A stretch of 64,000 bases of DNA from NCBI RefSeq assembly GCF_036017915.1, contig NZ_CP107929.1, positions 4,902,001 through 4,966,000 on the forward strand. The letters are read 5' to 3'. The translations under genes were made by a program, and so were the position numbers. The notes below the pieces were generated by a model. That model had not been told where the DNA came from and made no database searches. It saw nothing but the letters and a program-made list of their open reading frames with translations. The stretch comes from Micromonospora sp. NBC_00421 (lineage in GTDB: Bacteria > Actinomycetota > Actinomycetes > Mycobacteriales > Micromonosporaceae). Numbering within the stretch: the stretch's first letter is position 1; every line of letters starts with the position of its first letter. Positions 37,133 through 45,955 of this stretch are shown here, in pieces.

Positions 37133-38413
37133 TCAGCCGATCCGCTCGATGACCAGCGGCGACGTCGACGGTGCGTGGGCGGCGACCCGGACCGCCCGGG
37201 CGGCCTCGGCCCGCGCCGCCGGCAGTCGGGTCGCGTCGTCGGCGCGCAGCTCGTACAGCGGGTCGCCGGCGCGCACCGGGTCGCCGGGGCGCTTGTGCAG
37301 CACCACCCCGGCGGCGGCGCTGACCGGGTCCTCCTTGCGGGCCCGACCGGCGCCGAGTCGCCACGCGGCCACCCCGACGGCGTACGCGTCGACCGACTCG
37401 ACGAACCCGTCGGCCTCGGCGCGGACCACCTCCACCTCGTTGGCGGTCGGCATCGGGGCGTCCGGGTCACCACCCTGGGCACGGATCATCGAGCGCCAGG
37501 CGTCCATCGCCCGCCCGTCGCGCAGTGCGGCGGCCGGGTCGGCGTCGGGCAGCCCGGCCGCCTCGAGCATCTCCCGGGCCAGCGCCAGGGTCAGCTCCAC
37601 CACGTCGGCCGGGCCACCGCCGGCCAGTACCTGCACCGACTCGGTCACCTCGACCGCGTTGCCGACGGTCAGGCCCAGCGGGGTGGACATGTCGGTGAGC
37701 AGGGCGACCGTCCGCACCCCGTGCGCGTCGCCGAGCGCCACCATGGTCCGGGCCAGCTCACGGGCGTCCGCCACGTTCTTCATGAACGCGCCGGAGCCGA
37801 CCTTCACGTCGAGGACCAGCGCCCCGGTGCCCTCGGCGATCTTCTTGCTCATGATCGAACTGGCGATCAGCGGGATCGCCTCCACGGTGCCGGTGACGTC
37901 GCGTAGCGCGTACAGCTTGCGGTCGGCCGGGGCGAGCTGGTCGCCGGCCGCGCAGATGACCGCGCCGACGTCCCGCAGCTGGGTGATGAACTCGGCGTTG
38001 CTCAGCGCCGCCCGCCAGCCGGGGATCGACTCCAGCTTGTCCAGGGTGCCGCCGGTGTGCCCGAGCCCACGGCCGGAGAGCTGCGGCACGGCACCGCCGC
38101 AGGCGGCCACCAGCGGGGTGAGCGGCAGCGTGATCTTGTCACCGACCCCGCCGGTGGAGTGCTTGTCGACTGTCGGCCGGGCCACCGCCGAGAGGTCCAG
38201 CCGCTCCCCGCTGGCGATCATCGCGGCGGTCCACCTGGCGATCTCCGGCACCGTCATGCCGCGCAGCAGGATCGCCATGGCCAGCGCCGACATCTGCTCG
38301 TCGGCCACCGACCCCCGGGTGTACGCGTCGACCACCCAGTCGATCTGGCCGTCGCTCAGGACGCCCCCGTCCCGCTTGGCCCGGATGACGTCGACCGCGG
38401 TAAAAGCACTCAC
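37133..38413 (-). CDS. deoA: Thymidine phosphorylase
   Basis: A 426-residue pyrimidine-nucleoside phosphorylase converting thymidine or deoxyuridine plus phosphate to base and deoxyribose 1-phosphate. The phosphate loop is DKHSTGGVGDK (83-93), and SGRGLGHTGGTLDKLESIPG is the family signature (about 113-132). ALVLDVKVGSGAFMK and the C-terminal barrel-sandwich (HKRPGDPVRAGDPLYEL) follow. GTG 38413 has AGAGGG about 9 bases upstream. Downstream of cytidine deaminase in the nucleoside operon; its product feeds DeoC via phosphopentomutase. Confidence 0.96.
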   Translation of the reverse strand: MSAFTAVDVIRAKRDGGVLSDGQIDWVVDAYTRGSVADEQMSALAMAILLRGMTVPEIARWTAAMIASGERLDLSAVARPTVDKHSTGGVGDKITLPLTPLVAACGGAVPQLSGRGLGHTGGTLDKLESIPGWRAALSNAEFITQLRDVGAVICAAGDQLAPADRKLYALRDVTGTVEAIPLIASSIMSKKIAEGTGALVLDVKVGSGAFMKNVADARELARTMVALGDAHGVRTVALLTDMSTPLGLTVGNAVEVTESVQVLAGGGPADVVELTLALAREMLEAAGLPDADPAAALRDGRAMDAWRSMIRAQGGDPDAPMPTANEVEVVRAEADGFVESVDAYAVGVAAWRLGAGRARKEDPVSAAAGVVLHKRPGDPVRAGDPLYELRADDATRLPAARAEAARAVRVAAHAPSTSPLVIERIG

Positions 38414-38468
38414 CGTTGAGTTCCCTCTGAAGTCGTTGCAGAAATCGGCGTGACCACCTGCCGGTCCC

Positions 38469-38594
38469 GGAGGCGGCCCCGCAGGTTCGGGAGGCGGCCC
38501 CGCAGGTTCGGGAGGCGGCCCCGCAGGTTCGGGAGGCGGCCCGGCGGGTTGGGGAGGCGGCCCGGCGGGTTCAGGAGGCGGCCCAGCGGGCCGG
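38469..38594. repeat. 21-bp tandem repeat spanning the cdd stop codon
   Basis: Five complete 21-bp units (38469, 38490, 38511, 38532, 38553), the first three identical (GGAGGCGGCCCCGCAGGTTC + G), and a degenerate sixth that is the 3' end of the cytidine deaminase coding region. The fifth unit contains the TGA stop. The array fills most of the gap to deoA. Read on the minus strand it would encode Pro-Ala-Gly units, so loss of the stop would extend the protein in phase. Confidence 0.85.
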
Positions 38595-39281
38595 GATCTC
38601 CAGCGGCGGCTCGCCCTCGCCGGCCCAGAAGATGGTGCCCTCCGCGTCCACCACCACCACCCTGGGCGTACGGGCCAGCCCCCAGGTGATCGCCTCCGCC
38701 GGGTCACCCCAGCTCGGCCCCTCCTCCAGCACCCCGGGCCCGGTCTCGTCGGTGTCCCCCGCCGACCGCTCCCAGTACGCCGTCCAGACCTGCTGACCGG
38801 CGGAGAGGTCCGGGTGCACGAAGACGGTCCCCCGCCCCCGCCAGGCGGCCAACCGGTCCGGCACCACAGGTACCGGGGTCTCGCCGACGACCGCCTCGAT
38901 GTCGGCCACGTCGAAGGCGTGCGGCAGCAGCTCCGCCATCCGCAGCGGGCCGGTCCTCGACTCGACAAGGCACTCCGGGCCGCCGTTCTCCCAGAGCAGT
39001 TGCCGGCACCGGCCGCACGGCATCAGTGGCTCGCCTGTCGCGTCGACGCAGGACATGGCGACCAGCCGCCCGCCACCGGTGGCGTGCAGGGCGGAGACGA
39101 CCCCGCACTCGGCGCAGAGGGTCACCCCGTACCCGGCGTTCTCCACGTTGCAGCCGACCACCACCCGGCCGTCGTCGACCAGGGCCGCCGCGCCGACCGG
39201 GAACTTCGAGTACGGCACATAGGCGTGCCGCATCACCTCGGTGGCGGCGGCCCGCAGCCGCTCCCAGTCGATCTCGCTCAT
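38571..39281 (-). CDS. cdd: Cytidine deaminase with C-terminal extension
   Basis: A 236-residue protein. Residues 1-130 are a complete cytidine/deoxycytidine deaminase: GAAALVDDGRVVVGCNVENAGYG, the CAE zinc/catalytic motif (Cys56, Glu58) and PCGRCRQ (Cys89, Cys92). Residues about 145-236 form an extra domain absent from ordinary Cdd (about 130 residues): GTVFVHPDLSAGQQVWTAYWERSAG and TPRVVVVDAEGTIFWAGEG. Its function is unknown. Start ATG 39281 (MSEIDWERLR); ATG 39290 is in frame. It lies 130 bases downstream of the second permease and upstream of deoA. Confidence 0.9.
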   Translation of the reverse strand: MSEIDWERLRAAATEVMRHAYVPYSKFPVGAAALVDDGRVVVGCNVENAGYGVTLCAECGVVSALHATGGGRLVAMSCVDATGEPLMPCGRCRQLLWENGGPECLVESRTGPLRMAELLPHAFDVADIEAVVGETPVPVVPDRLAAWRGRGTVFVHPDLSAGQQVWTAYWERSAGDTDETGPGVLEEGPSWGDPAEAITWGLARTPRVVVVDAEGTIFWAGEGEPPLEIPARWAAS

Positions 39282-39365
39282 AGCCCTCATTCTGCCCAGG
39301 TCACCGGCTCGGATGCGCGAATGGTGCCGGCCGACGCGCGCCGCCCCCGCGCTGTTTCACCAGAC

Positions 39366-39408
39366 CCGGCCCGGCTCGGCGAGGTCTCCCCCCACCGGAC
39401 CGGGCCGG
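39366..39408 (-). terminator. GC stem in the gap between permease and cdd
   Basis: CCGGCCCGG (39366-39374) and CCGGGCCGG (39400-39408) can pair over 9 bases with a 25-base loop, just after the permease stop. It may partly terminate or process the operon mRNA. No T-run. Confidence 0.35.
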
Positions 39409-39411
39409 ATC

Positions 39412-40692
39412 TCAGCCCTTGACGTACGGCTTGCCGTCGGCGGCGGGTGCCCGGACCCGGCCGACCAGCCCGGCCACCGCCAGGATGGTCGCCAGGTAGG
39501 GCAGCATCGCCAGGAACTGGTTGGGGATGCTGCTGCCGATCGCGCCGAGGTAGGTGGCGAGCTGGTCGGCGAAGCCGAAGAAGAGCGCGGCGAGCAGCGC
39601 GCCGGTCGGGCTCCACCGGCCGAAGATCAGCGCCGCCAGGGCGATGAAGCCCTTGCCGCCGATCATGTTCTTGGTGAAGCTGTAGAGCGCCAGGGTGTAG
39701 GACGCGCCACCGATGCCCGCCACCACCCCGGCCAGCAGCACGTTGCGGTAGCGCAGGCCCAGCACCTTGACCCCGAGGGTGTCGGCGGCGGTCGGGTGCT
39801 CGCCCACCGACCGGGTCCGCAGCCCCCACCGGGTACGGAACAGCGCGAGGTGGATGACGAGCACCAGCAGCAGGCCGAGGTAGAGGAAGATGTTGCCCCG
39901 GAACAGCGCCGGGCCGAGCAGCGGGATGTCTTTCAGCAACGGGATCTCCCAGTTGCCGAAGCGCGGCGCGCTGTTGTACTTCTCCGCGTCGGTCTGCATC
40001 AGCCGCTCGTAGAGGAAGCCGGTGACGCCGACCGCCAGCAGGTTGAGCACCACCCCCATGACGACCTGGTCGACGAGGTAGCGGATGGCGAAGACCGCCA
40101 GCAGCAGCGAGACGAGCGCGCCGCCGATCGCCGCCGCCACCAGGCCCACCCAGACGCTGCCGGAGAGGCTGCCGAAGAGCGCGCCGCTGAACGCACCCAT
40201 CAGCAACTGCCCCTCGATGGCGACGTTGACCACACCGGACCGTTCGCAGAGCACCCCGGCCAGCGCGCCGAAGACCAGCGGCAGGGCCAGCACGAAGGTG
40301 CCCCGGACGATGTTGACCATCGGCATGAAGTTGCGGCCCTCGGGGGCGGCGGAGACCTGCCAGCACAGGAAGCTCAGCACGAAGCCGACCAGCCCGACGC
40401 CGAGGACCACTGTGAACCAGCGCTTCGGCACCCCGGCCAGCAGCGCGCCGCCGGCCGCGGCGGCGACGATCCCGAACAGGATCGCGCCGACCGTGCCGTG
40501 GATCTCCAACGCCGCGCCGCCCTCGGTCTCACTGAGGGTAAACCGGGCCTGCTGACCGGTGGCCAGCGCCCCGAACAGCACGGCGGCGAGCACGCCCAGC
40601 GCCAGCAGGACCGCGCCGGTCTTGCGTTGCCGGGTCCAGAAACCCTCGTCGACCGCGGCCACGGCGACGTCGGGAACAGCTGTGGTGGACAT
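39412..40692 (-). CDS. Nucleoside ABC transporter permease (YufQ/RnsD type)
   Basis: A 426-residue inner-membrane permease of the BPD_transp_2 family used by BMP-type nucleoside importers. About ten hydrophobic helices are visible, with the conserved loops PLVFGALAGVLCERSGVVNVAIEGQLLMGAF and AADTLGVKVLGLRYRNVLLAGVVAGIGGA. The N-terminal 30 residues are cytoplasmic. It starts 3 bases after the stop of the first permease gene. Together they form the heterodimeric channel for the ATPase encoded at 42018-43721. Confidence 0.93.
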   Translation of the reverse strand: MSTTAVPDVAVAAVDEGFWTRQRKTGAVLLALGVLAAVLFGALATGQQARFTLSETEGGAALEIHGTVGAILFGIVAAAAGGALLAGVPKRWFTVVLGVGLVGFVLSFLCWQVSAAPEGRNFMPMVNIVRGTFVLALPLVFGALAGVLCERSGVVNVAIEGQLLMGAFSGALFGSLSGSVWVGLVAAAIGGALVSLLLAVFAIRYLVDQVVMGVVLNLLAVGVTGFLYERLMQTDAEKYNSAPRFGNWEIPLLKDIPLLGPALFRGNIFLYLGLLLVLVIHLALFRTRWGLRTRSVGEHPTAADTLGVKVLGLRYRNVLLAGVVAGIGGASYTLALYSFTKNMIGGKGFIALAALIFGRWSPTGALLAALFFGFADQLATYLGAIGSSIPNQFLAMLPYLATILAVAGLVGRVRAPAADGKPYVKG

Positions 40693-40695
40693 GCC

Positions 40696-42021
40696 TCACC
40701 AGCCCTTCGCGAGGCTCGTCTGCAACCGGGCGGCGCGGGCGGCCCGGAGCTGGAAGATCGCCTTCACCAGGGCCGGCGCGGCGATGAAGATGACGATTAG
40801 CGCCTGGAGCACGGTGACCAGCTCCAACGAGATCCCGGAGTACGACTGCATCCGGTTGCCGCCGGCCTGGAGCGCGCCGAACAGCAGCGCCGCCAGCAGC
40901 ACCCCCCACGGCTTCACCCGGCCGAGCAGCGCCACCAGGATGCCGTCGAAGCCGATCTGCGCGATCACCAACGGGGTCAGCGCGTTCGCGGTGGAGCCGA
41001 GCACCATCTGACTGCCGCCGAGCCCGGCGAGCATGCCGGCGATCACCATCACCAGCACGTACGTCTTGGTGACGCTGATGCCGGCGGTCCGGGCCGCGTC
41101 CGGGTTGGCACCGACGGCCCGCAGCTCGAAGCCGAGCGTCGACCGGTTGAGCAGCCAGGCGATGGCCCAGGTGGCAAGCACCGCGAGCAGGATGCCGGCG
41201 TGCACCCGCAGGTTGTCGCCGAGCAGCCGGGGCAGCGCGGCAGAGGAGTCGACCGGCCGGCTGATCGCGTCCGCCCGGTCCGGGTTCTGCACCCCGTTCT
41301 GCACGATGACCCAGGACAGGAAGTAGACCGCGACGTAGTTGAGCATGATCGTGTTGATCACCTCGTGCGCGCCGGTGCGGGCCTTGAGGATGCCCGGGAC
41401 GAAACCCCAGACCGCGCCACCGACCGCCCCGGCGATCAACGCGACGACCAGGTGCACCACCGGCGGCAGCGGCAACGCGAAGCCGGCCACGGCGGCCAGG
41501 ATCACGCCCATCGTCGCCTGCCCCTGGGCACCGATGTTGAACAGGCCGCCCCGGAAGGCGAGCGCCACCGACAACCCGGTGAAGACCAACGGCGCGGTGT
41601 AGGTCAGGGTTTCCGAGATCGGGCTCAACGCGGCGGTGAAGCCGGACGCCTCCGGATCGAAGACCGCCCCCTTGAACAGGTTGGCGTACGCCTCGCTGAC
41701 CACCGTCCAGCTCGCGTTCAGCGCGTCGGCCGGACGGGCCGTGATGTAGCCGTAGGTGGCCAGCACCTCCGGGTCCGACACGATGATCAGGACCGCGCCG
41801 ACCAGCATCGCCAGCACCAGCGCGAGGACCGTGACGGTCACCGTGTTGGCGGCCCAGAGGTTGTCCAGGAAGAGCCGACCCAGCGAGGGCCGGGGCCCCG
41901 GGCCGGGCTGCTTGGGTGAGGTCATCGTGGCGCCCCGGTCGGCCTTGCCGGTCGCGGTCAGTTCCGCCTCGGTCGCCGGTTCCTTGTCCGGGGAGCCGGA
42001 CACCGGGTTGGGGTTGCTCAT
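40696..42021 (-). CDS. Nucleoside ABC transporter permease (YufP/RnsC type)
   Basis: A 441-residue permease of the same family. A hydrophilic N-terminal tail (about 50 residues) is followed by some nine membrane helices. Marker segments are [56 protein letters not shown] and [19 protein letters not shown]. The ATG overlaps the ATPase stop (ATGA). Imports nucleosides together with the second permease and the BMP lipoprotein. Confidence 0.93.
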   Translation of the reverse strand: MSNPNPVSGSPDKEPATEAELTATGKADRGATMTSPKQPGPGPRPSLGRLFLDNLWAANTVTVTVLALVLAMLVGAVLIIVSDPEVLATYGYITARPADALNASWTVVSEAYANLFKGAVFDPEASGFTAALSPISETLTYTAPLVFTGLSVALAFRGGLFNIGAQGQATMGVILAAVAGFALPLPPVVHLVVALIAGAVGGAVWGFVPGILKARTGAHEVINTIMLNYVAVYFLSWVIVQNGVQNPDRADAISRPVDSSAALPRLLGDNLRVHAGILLAVLATWAIAWLLNRSTLGFELRAVGANPDAARTAGISVTKTYVLVMVIAGMLAGLGGSQMVLGSTANALTPLVIAQIGFDGILVALLGRVKPWGVLLAALLFGALQAGGNRMQSYSGISLELVTVLQALIVIFIAAPALVKAIFQLRAARAARLQTSLAKGW

Positions 42022-43721
42022 GCCTCGTCCTCGTTACCAGGGCTCTCGGATGCCGGTGCCACGCCGCCGCCCGTACCGCCGGTCGCCTCGGCCGGGGCGG
42101 CAGCGCCACCCGCCGGAGCCGTTCCGGGCGCGGACGGAGTGGCCGCGTCACCGGTCGGGGCGGTCCCGGGCGCTGCCGAGGAGGCCGCGCCACCGGTCGG
42201 GGCGGCCCCGGGCGGGTCCGGGGTGATGCCGGCCATCAGCAGGCCGATCTCCTCGCGCGGGGTGTCCGGGCCGACGATGCCGATGATCCGGCCCCGGTAC
42301 ATCACCGCGATCCGGTCGGCGAGGCCGATCACCTCGTCCAACTCGCTGGAGACGACCAGGACCGCGGTGCCGACGTCCCGCTCGCGGATGACCCGGCTGT
42401 GGATGAACTCGATCGAACCGACGTCCACGCCCCGGGTGGGCTGGGCGGCGATGAAGAGCTTCAGCGGCCGGGACAGCTCCCGGGCCACGATGACCTTCTG
42501 CTGGTTGCCGCCGGAGAGGGTGCCCACCGCCGCGTCCGCCGAGGGGGTACGCACGTCGAACTGGGCGATCCGCTCCCGTGCGGAGGAGGCGATCGCGTCC
42601 GGCCGCAGCGCCAGGCCCTTGCCGAACGGCGGCCGGTCGTAGATGTCGAGGACCAGGTTCTCCGCGACGCTGAACTCCTTGACCAGGCCGTCGACGCTAC
42701 GGTCCTCGGGCACGTAGCCGACCCCGGCACGGAGCACCTTCTTGGTGGACCAGCCGTGGATCGGCTCGCCGTCGAGGGTCACCGTGCCGGCGAGCGTCGG
42801 GCGCAGCCCCATGATCGCCTCGATCAGCTCGGTCTGCCCGTTGCCCTGCACACCCGCCACGCCCAACACCTCACCGGCGCGTACGGTCAGGTCGATGCCG
42901 TCCACCGCGCGGATCTGCCGGTCGTCGTCGACGACCAGGCCGGCGACCTCCAGGATCGGCCGGCCCGGGGTGGCGGGCTGCTTGTCCACGGTGAGCCGGA
43001 CGTTGCGGCCGACCATCAGCGCGGCCAACTCGTCCCGGCTCGCCTCGGGGGAGGCGGTGCCGACGGTCCGGCCGCGCCGGATCACGGTGATCCGGTCGGC
43101 GATGGCCTTGACCTCGCCGAGCTTGTGGGTGATGAAGACGATCGACTTGCCGGCCGCCTTGAGCGACCGCATGACCGTGAGCAACTCCTCGGTCTCCTGC
43201 GGGGTGAGCACCGCGGTCGGCTCGTCCAGGATCAGCAGGTCGACGTCGCGGGTCAGCGCCTTGACGATCTCGACCCGCTGCTGGATGCCGACCGGCAGGT
43301 CCTCGATCACCGCATCCGGGTCGACCCGCAGGTTGTAGCGCGCGGAGACCTCGGCCACCTCGCGGCGGGCCCGCCGCCGGTCCAGGAAGCCGACGATGCC
43401 GCCCCGGACCTGCTCGGCACCGAGCATGATGTTCTCGGTCACGGTGAAGACCGGCACCAGCATGAAGTGCTGGTGCACCATGCCGATCCCGGCGGCGATC
43501 GCGTCGGAGGGGCCCTTCAGCTTCAGCGGCTGGCCGTCGACCAGGATCTCGCCCTCGTCGGGCTGGTAGAGCCCGTAGAGCACGTTCATCAGGGTCGACT
43601 TGCCGGCACCGTTCTCGCCGAGCAGGGCATGGATCTCTCCAGGCTCCACCGTCAGGTCGATGTGATCGTTGGCGACCAGATCACCGAACCGCTTGGTGAT
43701 GCCGCGCAGTTCGAGTCTCAG
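42018..43721 (-). CDS. Nucleoside ABC transporter ATP-binding protein, apparent CTG start
   Basis: A 567-residue double ATPase. Domain 1: Walker [10 protein letters not shown] (about 35-43), signature [14 protein letters not shown], Walker [12 protein letters not shown]. Domain 2: degenerate Walker [12 protein letters not shown], signature [15 protein letters not shown], and [11 protein letters not shown]. The C-terminal 70 residues are an Ala/Gly/Pro-rich tail. The frame is homologous upstream of the first ATG (43649) through [20 protein letters not shown], and no ATG, GTG or TTG in frame can start it. A CTG at 43721 lies 5 bases after a perfect AGGAGG. It follows the BMP lipoprotein gene. 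Confidence 0.92.
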   Translation of the reverse strand: MRLELRGITKRFGDLVANDHIDLTVEPGEIHALLGENGAGKSTLMNVLYGLYQPDEGEILVDGQPLKLKGPSDAIAAGIGMVHQHFMLVPVFTVTENIMLGAEQVRGGIVGFLDRRRARREVAEVSARYNLRVDPDAVIEDLPVGIQQRVEIVKALTRDVDLLILDEPTAVLTPQETEELLTVMRSLKAAGKSIVFITHKLGEVKAIADRITVIRRGRTVGTASPEASRDELAALMVGRNVRLTVDKQPATPGRPILEVAGLVVDDDRQIRAVDGIDLTVRAGEVLGVAGVQGNGQTELIEAIMGLRPTLAGTVTLDGEPIHGWSTKKVLRAGVGYVPEDRSVDGLVKEFSVAENLVLDIYDRPPFGKGLALRPDAIASSARERIAQFDVRTPSADAAVGTLSGGNQQKVIVARELSRPLKLFIAAQPTRGVDVGSIEFIHSRVIRERDVGTAVLVVSSELDEVIGLADRIAVMYRGRIIGIVGPDTPREEIGLLMAGITPDPPGAAPTGGAASSAAPGTAPTGDAATPSAPGTAPAGGAAAPAEATGGTGGGVAPASESPGNEDEA

Positions 43722-43874
43722 CGCAACCTCCTGGAGTGCGAGCGATGGTGCAGCCTAGCTGCCGGTCGACCGGCCACCGGGGTGCCGGCCGACCGGTGCG
43801 CGGACCGGCCGCCCCGACGCCCGTGGGTTCCCCCACGTACGCCGGGACGGCCGGTCGTCATGCCTGGTGCCCGC

Positions 43875-43910
43875 CGGCCGCCGCTGCCGATGATCCCATC
43901 GCGGCGGCCG
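43875..43910 (-). terminator. Intercistronic hairpin between BMP lipoprotein and ATPase genes
   Basis: CGGCCGCCGC (43875-43884) pairs perfectly with GCGGCGGCCG (43901-43910) across a 16-base loop, 10 bases beyond the lipoprotein stop. In binding-protein operons such a stem usually attenuates or protects, so that the solute-binding protein is made in excess of the transporter. Confidence 0.55.
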
Positions 43911-43919
43911 ACGCGGCGG

Positions 43920-45008
43920 TCACTTGGTCGGCTGGGCCTTCGAGGTGACAGTGATGGTGCCGGCGGCGATGTCCGCCTTGAGCTTGTCGACCTCGGCCTT
44001 GAGGTCCGCCGGGACCTTGCTGTCGAAGTCGTGGTACGGGGCGATCGAGACACCGTTGTTGGCCAGGTTGCCGACGAAGCCCGGGGTGGCGGCGAGCTTC
44101 TCGCCACCGGCGGCCTTGAGCACGGCGTCCTTGACGGCGTCGGGGATGTTCTTGACCACGGTGGTCAGCAGCGCCGCGCAGTCCGGGGTGCTCTCGCAGC
44201 CGTCGACGTCGACCCAGACGACCGAGTACTTGCCGCCCGAGGCCTTCGCCGCGGCGGTGGTGCCGAGGCCCGCGCCACCGGCGACCGGCATGACGATGTC
44301 GGCGCCCTGGGCGACCAGCGCGTCGGAGACCTTCTTGCCCTCGTCCTGCTTGGCGAAGTCGTTGGTGAAGGAACCCTTCTGGGTCGCCTTGTCCCAGCCC
44401 AGCACCTGGACGTTCTTGCTCTTGGCCTTGTTGTAGTACGCCACGCCGTCGGCGAAGCCGTCCATGAAGATGGTCACCGGCGGGATCGGCAGGCCACCGT
44501 AGGTGCCGACCTTGCCGCTCTTGCTCATCCCGGCGGCAAGGTAGCCGGCCTGGAAGGCGGCCTGGGCGGTGTCGAACTGCATCGGGTAGACGTTCGCCGT
44601 GGCCGGGTTCGCGTCCACGATGCCGAACTGCTGGTTCGGGTTGGCGGCGGCGATCTTCTTGGTGGCGTCCGACATCAGGCCACCGACGGCCAGGATGAAG
44701 TCGCACTTCTGGTTGACGTACCCGGTCAGGTTGACCTCGTAGTCCGCCTCGGCCTTCGACGCGACGTACTTGATGTCGATCTTGTCGTTGGCCTTCTTGG
44801 CCTCCTCCAGGCCCTTCCAGGCGGAGGTGTTGAACGACTTGTCGTCGATGCCACCGACGTCGGTCACCATGCAGGCGCTGTACTTCTTGTCGCCGCTGCC
44901 ACCGGCGTTGTTGTCGTCGTCCGGCGCCTCACCACACGCGGCGGCACCCAGCACGAGCCCACCCGCCGCGATGGCAGAGGCGATCCGCATCCCACGCACA
45001 GAGCGCAA
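43920..45008 (-). CDS. BMP family nucleoside-binding lipoprotein
   Basis: A 362-residue lipidated solute-binding protein (PnrA/Med family) capturing purine or pyrimidine nucleosides outside the membrane. The signal peptide ends GAAAC with Cys25. The mature protein has ACMVTDVGGIDDKSFNTSAWKGLEEA, FILAVGGLMSDATKKIAAANP, KVGTYGGLPIPPVTIFMDGFADGV and VWVDVDG, all typical BMP segments. Start: TTG 45008 is preceded by AAGGAG at 5 bases; the upstream ATG 45023 would put this ribosome site inside the coding sequence. First gene of the uptake-salvage operon. An inter-gene hairpin follows. Confidence 0.93.
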   Translation of the reverse strand: MRSVRGMRIASAIAAGGLVLGAAACGEAPDDDNNAGGSGDKKYSACMVTDVGGIDDKSFNTSAWKGLEEAKKANDKIDIKYVASKAEADYEVNLTGYVNQKCDFILAVGGLMSDATKKIAAANPNQQFGIVDANPATANVYPMQFDTAQAAFQAGYLAAGMSKSGKVGTYGGLPIPPVTIFMDGFADGVAYYNKAKSKNVQVLGWDKATQKGSFTNDFAKQDEGKKVSDALVAQGADIVMPVAGGAGLGTTAAAKASGGKYSVVWVDVDGCESTPDCAALLTTVVKNIPDAVKDAVLKAAGGEKLAATPGFVGNLANNGVSIAPYHDFDSKVPADLKAEVDKLKADIAAGTITVTSKAQPTK

Positions 45009-45263
45009 GACGTCTCCTTCCATTGCACACCGCCTCGTGCGGTGGCAGCCCTTGAACCGACAGGCGTTGTGCCGCCGGCATCCCACGTTACGGACGGGAG
45101 CGTAGCCCCACGCCCACCCACCGGCCGCCAATCGTGCACGACTGTTGAACGCTCGTTATCCCGGCGTAACCCGGGGGTGGGGCACATCACTCAGCGTGCC
45201 AGCGCTGACCGGCCCGGTGTCGCGAACGCCCGTTTCCCGGTGCCCCCCGCCGGCCTCGGCCGA

Positions 45264-45605
45264 CTACCGCCAGAACACCGCCACTGCGGCCGTGACCAGG
45301 GTCAACCCGATGATCGCCAGGAAGTGGCCACGGGCCACCTGCGCCCGCTTACGGGAGAAGAAGACCATGACGAAGATGAGCAGTGCCAGCACCAACTTGG
45401 TAACAAGCTTGGCGGGTGCCGGCTCGTCGCCGTCGCGCAGCGGCGCGGAGAGGCCCAGGCCGGTCAGCAACTGGATCACCGAGCCCCAGAGCATGGCCTG
45501 GTTGACCCGCAGCCGACCGCTGACGTACTGGGCGACCGCACCGCCGAGCAGCAGCGCGAACCCGATCAGATGGACATAGAGAAGGATCAGTCGAAGAGCT
45601 TCCAC
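45264..45605 (-). CDS. Small four-helix integral membrane protein
   Basis: A 113-residue hydrophobic protein with four predicted helices: ILLYVHLIGFALLLGGAVAQYV, AMLWGSVIQLLTGLGLS, LVTKLVLALLIFVMVFF and LAIIGLTLVTAAVAVFW. The His in HLIG on helix 1 recalls CopD/DUF2269-like membrane proteins, but no function is assigned. GTG 45605 has GGAGG 9 bases upstream, while ATG 45614 would abut it directly, so GTG is preferred. Apparently monocistronic. Confidence 0.78.
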   Translation of the reverse strand: MEALRLILLYVHLIGFALLLGGAVAQYVSGRLRVNQAMLWGSVIQLLTGLGLSAPLRDGDEPAPAKLVTKLVLALLIFVMVFFSRKRAQVARGHFLAIIGLTLVTAAVAVFWR

Positions 45606-45815
45606 GCCGGCCATCCTCCCCCATCAACGACACTTTGTAGTAGGTGGCCCACCGGCTGAGTTCAATCCGTGATCTCCCCCGTTCACCGCACACCCCTGCC
45701 CCCAGGACCGCACTCGCCACCCCGCCAGGACCGCACTCCCGGTCCGGCCCAAGCCCCTACCCCAGTACTCCTCGGCAAAGGACCGGGCGGGCCGGAACCC
45801 TCCAGACCGCACCGG

Positions 45816-45871
45816 TGATCAAGAGGTTTCCGTCATGTCGGACCGCTCTCATGACGCAAAGCTCTTGATCA
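45816..45871 (-). repeat. GATCAAGAG palindrome, copy A
   Basis: Arms 45816-45837 and 45850-45871 (22 bases, two mismatches) begin TGATCAAGAG and end CTCTTGATCA, with a 12-base loop. It lies downstream of the GH13 gene, after the C-rich tract. Seen from that gene the order is stop, C-rich tract, then TGATCAAGAGCTTTGCGTCA. Copies at 62096-62154 and 62197-62262. Confidence 0.8.
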
Positions 45872-45882
45872 ACCCCGACGGC

Positions 45883-45955
45883 GGGGTGGGGGGTGGGGGG
45901 TGGGGGGGGGGGGGTGGGGGGTGGGGGGTGGGGGGTGGGGGGTGGGGGGTGGGGG
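45883..45955 (-). promoter_or_regulatory. C-rich (minus strand) tract directly after the GH13 stop
   Basis: About 70 bases of near-pure (GGGGGGT)n on the plus strand, including a run of 13 G, begin at the TAA of the GH13 gene. On that gene's mRNA this is CCCCCACCCCCCACC, C-rich with almost no G, like a Rho loading site. On the other strand it could fold as G-quadruplexes. Nothing else is seen in 45606-45815. Confidence 0.5.

Noticed and set aside
38469..38594. CRISPR-like array
   Set aside because: The 21-bp units are head-to-tail without spacers; it is a simple tandem repeat.
41916..45659. A 1,247-codon plus-strand frame opposite the nucleoside transporter genes
   Set aside because: Antisense shadow; composition is typical of a third-position-GC artefact, and the minus strand has intact ABC and BMP proteins.
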